The notes under the pieces are model-generated. The model saw nothing but the letters and a program-made list of their open reading frames with translations, did no database searches and was not told the DNA's origin. 12,394 bases of DNA from CAUZSN01 sp963582345 (GTDB lineage Bacteria > Planctomycetota > Planctomycetia > Planctomycetales > Planctomycetaceae). The stretch lies in contig CAUZSN010000085.1 in NCBI GenBank assembly GCA_963582345.1, positions 1 to 12,394 on the forward strand, given 5' to 3'. The translations under genes were made by a program, and so were the position numbers. Shown here one piece after another: positions 7,439 through 12,394 of this stretch (its first letter is position 1; every line of letters begins with the position of its first letter).

Positions 7439-9808
7439 ATGAGCCCCACCTATAGAAAGCGTCAACTGTCAAACCGGTGCGGACGTGTTGCTCGACCGGT
7501 GAATGCCTCGGACGGACTGACCTACGTTCTGATTGCGGTTGTTGCTGCATTGTTGGTGGCCCGGTGGTTAGTTCCGACAGAATCGGCTCCCGAAGGCGAT
7601 ACATTGTGGTTAGTGCAACTCTGGCTAGGTGCCTGTCTGCTCTGGGCCTGGAACTCTTATCGGCAACAGAACTTCAGCCTCCGATTGGATCGTTTCGATT
7701 TGGCATTGTGGATTCTGATCGGGAGCCACATTGTCTCCGCACTTGTTGTCGTGTTCACAGAAGGGCAAAAACGCGTAGCCCTGAATATGCTGTGGGAATG
7801 GGTTGGACTGGGAGTGTCGTTCTTTCTGCTTCGACAGACCATCCGAACTCAGTTTGCGCGACAAGTCGTGCTGCTGACGCTGGTGTCGACTGCGGTTCCG
7901 CTGGCAGGATTAGGGCTATGGCAGCACTACTATTGGTATCCCAATTCCACAACCACTTATGACAAACTGCGCAACGAACTGGACAGGCTGCTCGCCCAGC
8001 CCGTTCCGGCTGACTTGTCCAACACGAAATCGCGTGCACAACAAATTGGTCAGTTACAGTGGGAGCTTGAACGACAGGGGATCCCGTTGGAAGGACGGCC
8101 GCGAATTCTTTGGGAACAACGACTGCGTGCCAGCAGCGAGCCGTTCGGCATGTTTGCGCTGGCCAATTCCTTTGCGAGTTTCCTGATCGTTGGGTTGATC
8201 ATTTCCTTGGGAATGCTATCAACCTTGCCAATGAACAGTCGACTTTGGTTTGTGTTGTTTCCGGGAATGCTGTTGATGGTCTTTTGTTTAGTCTTGACAA
8301 AGAGTCGAACGGCATGGGTTGGCATCGGCTGTGGAGTGGCCATCTTGGGATGGCACTGGCTCCGATGCCAGCCACAATTTAACCGTCGTCAATTCCTTCT
8401 CCATGTCAGCTGGGTAGTCCTGATTATGGCTAGCTTGTTTGCAGCAGCGAGTGTCAGCGGCGGTTTCGATTGGGCAGTCGTGTCGCAATCGCAAAAATCG
8501 CTGAAGTATCGACTCGAGTATTGGACCGGAGCGTGGAACGTCATTCGCGAACGACCTTGGCTGGGTACCGGACCGGGTAATTTTCGGCAACACTATCTAA
8601 AACACAAGTTGCCGGAATCGAGTGAAGAAGTCACGGACCCACACAATTTGATCCTGGACGTTTGGGCAAATAGTGGCTTCGTCGGCGTAATCGGACTGGC
8701 CGCAGTGATGATCGCAGGATTCCAAATGCTCCAAGGTTCCGCTCAGCAGAAATACAAGCAACGGATGGACGAATCCAACAATGGGCGGCGCAACGTGTTG
8801 TCACATCCTCTCACCGTTGGGGCTGCTGTGGGATACGCTGGAACGTTTGTAATCCCCTACCTGTTGGGCCACAACTATGACTTACGATTGTTGTGTCTGC
8901 TGACCGGATTTCTGACAATGGTAGTAACATGTGCGGCATTAGCACGTCCACGAGTGCCAGATCCGGCAGAAGCGTTTTCCAGTTCGTTTGATGTTTCAAA
9001 TGTCGTTTTAGTTTCGGCGTCAATCGCCTTGCTCGTTCATCTATTCGGCGCTGGTGGAATTGCTATGCCAGCGATCAGCCAGACACTGCTCGTTTCAGTG
9101 GCTTTGGCATCTGTGCAGGTTGGCGAAGAGGCTGCTGTTCCTGCAAATCAGCTTCCGTACGATGAACCAGGTTCGGTAACACGAGTCGCCTTATTAGGAG
9201 GCTTGTCGAGTGCTCTTTTTGTGGTATGCCTATCATCCTCGACAGCCCCGGTTTGGCAGCGAAAAATTCTGACGGGTGCCGGAGACGTCGAGGTCGCGGT
9301 AGAAGGAAACTTCGCAAAAGCACTCACACATTATCGGAAAGCCGCAAATGCTGATCCGTTGTCACCTGCCCCTTTAGAAAGACTAGCTGAATTGATGTAT
9401 AGCCGCTGGAAGAACTCGGCCGTTCCGTCTGAAATGGATTTTAGTCGGTCCGTGAAATTCTCTGTAATGGCACAAGAAAAGGATCCACACAATGCGAACC
9501 AGTACCGAAGACCCGGCAATTGGTTCTTGGAGAAATTCCAAACCACGCAAGATCTCGCAGATGCTCGCCAGGCAGTGAATTATCTGGTTCAGGCCATCAA
9601 CAGGTATCCTAACAATTCCGTCCTACGATCGGAATTGGCCCGAGCCTACTTGGATGCTGGCCTGCGACAGCAAGCTCACGAACAAGCCCAGCGGGCGCTG
9701 CGGCTGGACAAGATCAATCGAACGGTTGGTCACGTAGACAAATATCTACCTGCCAACACGCTTTTGCTGTTGCAATCGATCTTAGGTAAAAACAGAATAC
9801 GGCCGTAA
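7439..9808 (+). CDS. O-antigen ligase/polymerase (Wzy/WaaL-type) with C-terminal TPR region
   Basis: A 789-residue protein. The frame is open back to 7385, but ATG 7439, just after the upstream stop (7434) and behind GGAAAG (7423-7428), avoids a long overlap. About ten hydrophobic segments fill residues 25-600. A polar stretch near 162-240 (YYWYPNSTTTY onward, to SSEPFG) is a likely periplasmic loop. The Wzy_C signature sits in the next large loop: R358-L-E-Y-W, then RERPWLGTGPGNF and DPHNLILDVW with H402. Members polymerise lipid-linked glycan units or join them to an acceptor at the periplasmic face. From about residue 620 the chain is soluble and repeats helix pairs typical of TPRs (NFAKALTHYRKAANADP; LRSELARAYLDAGLRQQAHE). 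The tail could bind a partner protein. Polymerase and ligase cannot be told apart from sequence. It is probably coupled to the WecA-like gene. Confidence 0.88.
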   Translation: MSPTYRKRQLSNRCGRVARPVNASDGLTYVLIAVVAALLVARWLVPTESAPEGDTLWLVQLWLGACLLWAWNSYRQQNFSLRLDRFDLALWILIGSHIVSALVVVFTEGQKRVALNMLWEWVGLGVSFFLLRQTIRTQFARQVVLLTLVSTAVPLAGLGLWQHYYWYPNSTTTYDKLRNELDRLLAQPVPADLSNTKSRAQQIGQLQWELERQGIPLEGRPRILWEQRLRASSEPFGMFALANSFASFLIVGLIISLGMLSTLPMNSRLWFVLFPGMLLMVFCLVLTKSRTAWVGIGCGVAILGWHWLRCQPQFNRRQFLLHVSWVVLIMASLFAAASVSGGFDWAVVSQSQKSLKYRLEYWTGAWNVIRERPWLGTGPGNFRQHYLKHKLPESSEEVTDPHNLILDVWANSGFVGVIGLAAVMIAGFQMLQGSAQQKYKQRMDESNNGRRNVLSHPLTVGAAVGYAGTFVIPYLLGHNYDLRLLCLLTGFLTMVVTCAALARPRVPDPAEAFSSSFDVSNVVLVSASIALLVHLFGAGGIAMPAISQTLLVSVALASVQVGEEAAVPANQLPYDEPGSVTRVALLGGLSSALFVVCLSSSTAPVWQRKILTGAGDVEVAVEGNFAKALTHYRKAANADPLSPAPLERLAELMYSRWKNSAVPSEMDFSRSVKFSVMAQEKDPHNANQYRRPGNWFLEKFQTTQDLADARQAVNYLVQAINRYPNNSVLRSELARAYLDAGLRQQAHEQAQRALRLDKINRTVGHVDKYLPANTLLLLQSILGKNRIRP

Positions 9809-9913
9809 AACTGTTGGTATTTGGTGTTGGTATCCCAAAACGGACGCTGCAGGAAGAGGTTAACGCTAACAAAAACGTCACAGTATTGACGATTCGCTGA
9901 GAGTCAGTCTCTT

Positions 9914-9929
9914 GGCACGAACGTTGTCT
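9914..9929 (+). promoter_or_regulatory. sigma54-like -24/-12 element, imperfect
   Basis: TTGGCACG (9914-9921), four bases, then TTGT (9926-9929) matches the sigma54 consensus YTGGCACG-N4-TTGC at all but one position. The mismatch is the -12 GC, here GT, which is normally important. No convincing gene follows within 500 bases on this strand, so it could drive a small RNA or be coincidence. Confidence 0.2.
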
Positions 9930-10030
9930 GAAATTTTTTGGGCCAAGTGGATAGTACGCTTGTATTTGTTCGACCTTATGCAGAAGGCCGTTCAATGCTT
10001 TTCACGATCCTGTTCGCTCACGTTGACTGC

Positions 10031-10077
10031 AACAGTTTGTCATATCCCTTTGAAACTGTTCTCACGTTGTCACAACG
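10031..10077. repeat. two adjacent perfect inverted repeats
   Basis: AACAGTTT (10031-10038) pairs with AAACTGTT (10053-10060) over a 14-base interval. Immediately after lies CGTTGTCACAACG (10065-10077), a 13-base palindrome with one central base. The side-by-side arrangement in a gene-free stretch suggests protein-binding dyads or a structured transcript, but no function is shown. Confidence 0.4.
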
Positions 10078-10432
10078 GCCGACTCAAGTGGCCACAATCC
10101 GTATAAGGGTGTAGAATGACGATCTGAGCCATGTCAGCTCACAGTGACTCCCGTTATTGTCCAACCCGTCAACGATAAATATGCCCTCACGGGCTAACCA
10201 TTCTGGACCAGAACACACAACATCTCGACTCGTGGAATCAATCTGTTTCATATTCACGAGGTGGACGCCCGTTTGCGGCCTTAGAGTTCACCAAACCGGT
10301 TTCGAGACCGAGCCTCAACCGATCCGAGATCCAGGTAATCATACGCGTGCTACGTTGCCGCACGATCGGCCTCAGCATGTGGTACGTTTGTTAGCAACTA
10401 GTCGCTTGTCAGGACTCGATTGCCAGGTTCGC

Positions 10433-10486
10433 AGTGACCGCATTCAAATGGTTCTCGGTTCGCAGAACCCACTAAATTGGGTCACT
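10433..10486. repeat. nested long imperfect hairpin downstream of the minus-strand hypothetical gene
   Basis: AGTGACC (10433-10439) pairs with GGTCACT (10480-10486). Inside it GGTTCT (10450-10455) pairs with AGAACC (10464-10469) around an 8-base loop. The two internal segments are each 10 bases, so the arms are symmetric, and four of those ten positions also pair. It starts 39 bases beyond the stop of the minus-strand gene (10526-11059). It may mark the 3' end of that transcript, although no T-run follows. Confidence 0.35.
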
Positions 10487-10525
10487 ACAAACCTTGAAGC
10501 CCGCCATTTCAAATTCAACAAGACA

Positions 10526-11059
10526 CTAGGGCAAGAAGCCTCGTTCTCGCAATTCCTGGACGTTGTCCGGCGCGCTGGACCAAACGCGTTCGGCAGTGTA
10601 GCGTAAGACAGCGACTGCAGCCAGTTTTGGAGGAGCAGTCAGAACGGCAACGCGATCCTCTTCTTGATCATCGAGTTGCCGGTTCAGCTTGGCAACAGCT
10701 TCCTCGACGCTGTCGCTGACAATCCGTTCCGGGCCGCACTCGTTATCGATCGTGAGATGTGAAAATGCGGCCGACCGTGCCAACAGGAACTCGATTAGCC
10801 CTTCGCTGTCCTCACCCTCAAAGAAATTGTGAAACTCGGGACGTGCGTTGTCGGGCGTGATGATTGTCGGTCTCGCGATGCGCACGTCGCCACGCCTGAT
10901 TGTCACTGTTGTCTCCGAAAAGGACGCCTCGCATACCAAGAAATACGGCAAGATGGATTCACCAAACGTGAATAGTGAGAAATGCACCGGTCGAGCAATT
11001 CGAATTGCTTCCCAGGCTTCTCGAAATTTCTGTTCTTCTTCAAATTCGTAAAAATTCAT
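10526..11059 (-). CDS. hypothetical protein, acidic, conserved-looking
   Basis: A 177-residue protein read on the minus strand. The frame is open to 11122, but ATG at 11059 is the best start: AGGG (11069-11066) lies 6 bases upstream, while the ATG at 11065 touches that site. The sequence begins MNFYEFEEEQKFREAWEAIR and has no signal peptide or membrane segment, so it is probably cytoplasmic. A strand-rich middle (VHFSLFTFGES, SFSETTVTIRRGDVRIARPTI) is followed by acidic helical stretches (SDSVEEAVAKLNRQLDDQEEDR) and a C-terminal part with PPKLAAVAVLRYTAERVW. No catalytic motif or family was recognised. It is divergent from the small basic gene at 11320, with 260 bases between them, and points into the gene-poor region. 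Confidence 0.7.
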   Translation of the reverse strand: MNFYEFEEEQKFREAWEAIRIARPVHFSLFTFGESILPYFLVCEASFSETTVTIRRGDVRIARPTIITPDNARPEFHNFFEGEDSEGLIEFLLARSAAFSHLTIDNECGPERIVSDSVEEAVAKLNRQLDDQEEDRVAVLTAPPKLAAVAVLRYTAERVWSSAPDNVQELRERGFLP

Positions 11060-11220
11060 GGACATCCCTACAGTTCTCGGTGCAAACCGTATCAAACTCA
11101 CTAGAAAAAAAATAGATTCCACCGGTGTCCAGGCTTCTCACGTATAGTTGAGTTGCTAGTACACAAAAACACAAGCGCAATGCAGTATGAGCACTCAAAT
11201 CGACGCGGTTCTTTCACCCC

Positions 11221-11264
11221 TTGACAAACCTACTTCATATTGAGAAAAGAATAGTTTGTATACT
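11221..11264 (+). promoter_or_regulatory. candidate promoter region for the small basic protein gene
   Basis: TTGACA (11221-11226) is a perfect -35 and TATACT (11259-11264) a near-perfect -10 preceded by TG, but they are 32 bases apart and cannot form one promoter. TATACT alone, 55 bases before the ATG at 11320, is the better candidate, with only a weak TTCATA (11234-11239) at a 19-base spacing. Confidence 0.25.
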
Positions 11265-11319
11265 TGTATGACAACTCTTCTGACACTGACGAAGTCGCTT
11301 GCCACGAGGAGCAGAATCG

Positions 11320-11460
11320 ATGAGCGGACCAATCGTTCGCACGGGAACCACTCCTAAATTTTGGGAAAACTGGGAGAAAATTTTCGGCGACAAGAAACAA
11401 ACTGGCAAAAAAAAGACGAGAGCCAAATCGATAAGAAAGAAGAAAAAGTCCAGAAAATGA
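11320..11460 (+). CDS. very small lysine-rich protein (46 residues)
   Basis: An ATG at 11320 with a strong ribosome binding site GAGGAG (11306-11311), 8 bases upstream, opens a 46-residue frame ending at TGA 11458-11460. The N-terminal 27 residues have a defined composition (MSGPIVRTGTTPKFWENWEK, then IFGDKKQ), with two Trp and two Phe spaced as in a short amphipathic helix. The last 19 residues are mostly Lys and Arg (GKKKTRAK, RKKKKSRK). Such a tail suggests binding to nucleic acid or another polyanion; that is inference. I have an impression, not checked, that short proteins starting like this recur in planctomycetes. A possible terminator follows at 11494-11525. It precedes the beta-propeller gene by 69 bases. 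Not a known ribosomal protein to my eye. Confidence 0.7.
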   Translation: MSGPIVRTGTTPKFWENWEKIFGDKKQTGKKKTRAKSIRKKKKSRK

Positions 11461-11493
11461 ATCTGTAGTCTGAAAGTCCTGAAGCAACTCGAC

Positions 11494-11525
11494 CCCTGCA
11501 CGATGCCGCCACAGGGATTTTTATT
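11494..11525 (+). terminator. possible weak intrinsic terminator after the small basic gene
   Basis: CCCTG (11494-11498) pairs with CAGGG (11512-11516) across a 13-base loop, followed by ATTTTTATT. The stem is short, so termination may be partial. If real, the ATG at 11503 lies inside the loop and is unlikely to start the next gene. Confidence 0.4.
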
Positions 11526-11529
11526 CGCC

Positions 11530-12394
11530 ATGTCTCGCTGGCGTTTCATTGCGGTGAGAGTGTTGGGAAGCCGTTCATGCGACATTCTGAATTTCCACAA
11601 CTGCGATGTTTCGTGGCGATCGCATAGTGTCCGTGAGCAAGTTCTTGTCGGAAGTTTGGTCTTCGCCAGCTTTCTGATGATAGCAGCGAGCCAAGCGGCC
11701 GATCCGCGGTTCACCGATCCAGCTCCACCAAAAATCAACACGCCAGAAAAAACTAATCCTCTGCCCCCTTTGCCGTACAAACGGGTCAAGTTTTATTGCA
11801 AACCCAAACCGCTGCCGCCCGGTGCCGTCACACACGACTGGACTAGTTTCCTTGGGCCGACTCACAATGCCATTTCCTCGGAAACCAAATTGCTGAAAAA
11901 GTTTCCAGAAGGAGGACCAAAACTGGTCTGGGTGCTGAATAAAGGCGAAGGATACTCCTCGCCAGCTATTCAAGGCAATCGCCTCATCTTTCCACATCGT
12001 GTTGGTGACGAAGTACTCGTCGAATGTTTGCACTCGGAAACGGGTCGCTTATTTTGGCATTTCAAATTTACCACCAATTACCGAGACCGGTATCAATACA
12101 GCAACGGCCCTCGAGCAAGTCCGGTTATCGACGGCGATCGCGTCTACGTTTATGGTGCCGAGGGTAGTCTTTTCTGTCTGCATTTGCAGACCGGTGAGGT
12201 CTCCTGGCAGCGGGATCTGAATCAAGAGTTCCGAGTGCAACAAGCTTTCTTCGGAAGCGTGACCACGCCGCTGGTTGAAGGGAACTTGCTAATTATCAAC
12301 GTTGGGGCTCCGGGCGGACCATGTGTTATTGCCTTGGACAAACTCACTGGAAAACTGGTTTGGGGGGCCGGCGACAAATGGGGGCCAAGTTGTG
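11530..12394 (+). CDS. secreted PQQ-like beta-propeller repeat protein, cut by the right edge
   Basis: The frame stays open from the TGA at 11458-11460 to the window end. ATG 11530 is chosen over ATG 11503, which lies in a possible terminator loop. Neither has a good ribosome binding site, and GTG 11554 or 11560 remain possible. From ATG 11530 a 37-residue polar start precedes a hydrophobic segment at about 38-53 (VLVGSLVFASFLMIAA) and a likely signal cleavage near S-Q-A-A, so the protein is exported. A Pro-rich linker follows, then DWTSFLGPTHNAIS and propeller blades with the usual repeat: SSPAIQGNRLIF, ECLHSETGRLFWHF, ASPVIDGDRVYVYGAEGSLF, CLHLQTGEVSWQRDL and IALDKLTGKLVWGAGDKWG. Each blade has the A/G-x-D/E-x-x-T-G-x-x-W type motif of PQQ/BamB-like propellers. 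Such planctomycete proteins are often annotated 'PQQ-binding-like'; cofactor binding or an assembly role is not shown here. Confidence 0.88.
   Translation, partial: MSRWRFIAVRVLGSRSCDILNFHNCDVSWRSHSVREQVLVGSLVFASFLMIAASQAADPRFTDPAPPKINTPEKTNPLPPLPYKRVKFYCKPKPLPPGAVTHDWTSFLGPTHNAISSETKLLKKFPEGGPKLVWVLNKGEGYSSPAIQGNRLIFPHRVGDEVLVECLHSETGRLFWHFKFTTNYRDRYQYSNGPRASPVIDGDRVYVYGAEGSLFCLHLQTGEVSWQRDLNQEFRVQQAFFGSVTTPLVEGNLLIINVGAPGGPCVIALDKLTGKLVWGAGDKWGPSC

Larger units (their letters stand above)
9809..10525. other. gene-poor region with many dyads
   Basis: No frame here is convincing. A plus-strand frame from TTG 10157 to 10608 is open for about 150 codons, but it has no ribosome binding site, no recognisable motif and an 83-base overlap with the opposing gene. 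Perfect or near-perfect inverted repeats are frequent: AACAGTTT/AAACTGTT (10031-10060), CGTTGT-C-ACAACG (10065-10077), TGAGC/GCTCA (10125-10141), TTCTGG-A-CCAGAA (10201-10213), CTCGTG/CACGAG (10229-10260), AAACCGGTTT (10293-10302) and a nested hairpin at 10433-10486. No tRNA, rRNA or known riboswitch was recognised. No intrinsic terminator with a T-run follows the Wzy-like gene. Confidence 0.45.

Noticed and set aside
10287..10310. T-loop-like string GGTTTCGAG, considered as part of a tRNA
   Set aside because: No matching acceptor stem, anticodon arm or CCA end could be placed around it.
10157..10608. Plus-strand open frame of about 150 codons starting at TTG
   Set aside because: There is no ribosome binding site, the start is weak, the product has no recognisable motif, and it overlaps the end of the better-supported minus-strand gene by about 80 bases.
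11235..12033. Minus-strand frames of 184 and 152 codons opposite the small basic gene and the beta-propeller gene
   Set aside because: The plus strand here encodes a clear signal segment and propeller repeats. The minus frames have no motif and overlap each other.

Overview
The window looks like bacterial chromosome, most likely from the phylum Planctomycetota (Pirellulales-like). This rests on the kinds of genes present and is not proven. The clues are a secreted protein with duplicated C...CC..C metal-ligand motifs, an outer-membrane-biogenesis/PQQ-like beta-propeller protein of the planctomycete 'SFLGPT...' type, an O-antigen-ligase-like protein with a C-terminal TPR tail, a very small lysine-rich protein, and widely spaced genes with moderate GC. 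No rRNA, tRNA, CRISPR array, insertion sequence, integrase or phage gene was found.

Layout, left to right. Bases 1-95 hold the possible C-terminal end of a gene entering from the left. Bases 96-697 have no convincing gene but carry several perfect inverted repeats, two of them just upstream of a predicted lipoprotein gene (698-1546). Next is a very large glnE (1845-5504), the bifunctional glutamine synthetase adenylyltransferase/adenylyl-removase. A small secreted cysteine-motif protein follows (5680-6135), closed by a clear intrinsic terminator (6176-6208). A tight two-gene unit for cell-surface polysaccharide comes next: a WecA/TagO-like polyprenyl-phosphate sugar-1-phosphate transferase (6307-7434) and, 4 bases later, a Wzy/WaaL-type polymerase or ligase with TPRs (7439-9808). 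Then comes a 0.7-kb gene-poor stretch (9809-10525) rich in dyads. A minus-strand conserved-looking hypothetical gene (10526-11059) ends into that stretch. On the plus strand, a 46-residue very basic protein (11320-11460) precedes a secreted PQQ-like beta-propeller protein that runs off the right edge (11530 onward).

The most interesting feature is the glnE product. It is about 270 residues longer than the usual enzyme, and the extra length is a central block that reads like the tandem ACT module of the uridylyltransferase GlnD. It lies between the adenylyl-removase and adenylyl-transferase halves. If correct, the enzyme could sense glutamine (or another small ligand) directly, rather than only through the GlnD-PII relay. 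The second nucleotidyltransferase half also carries a D-x-E in place of the usual D-x-D.

Apart from the WecA-like/Wzy-like pair, which should act in one pathway (loading the first sugar on the lipid carrier, then polymerising or ligating the glycan), the genes seem to be independent units separated by 150-700 bases.
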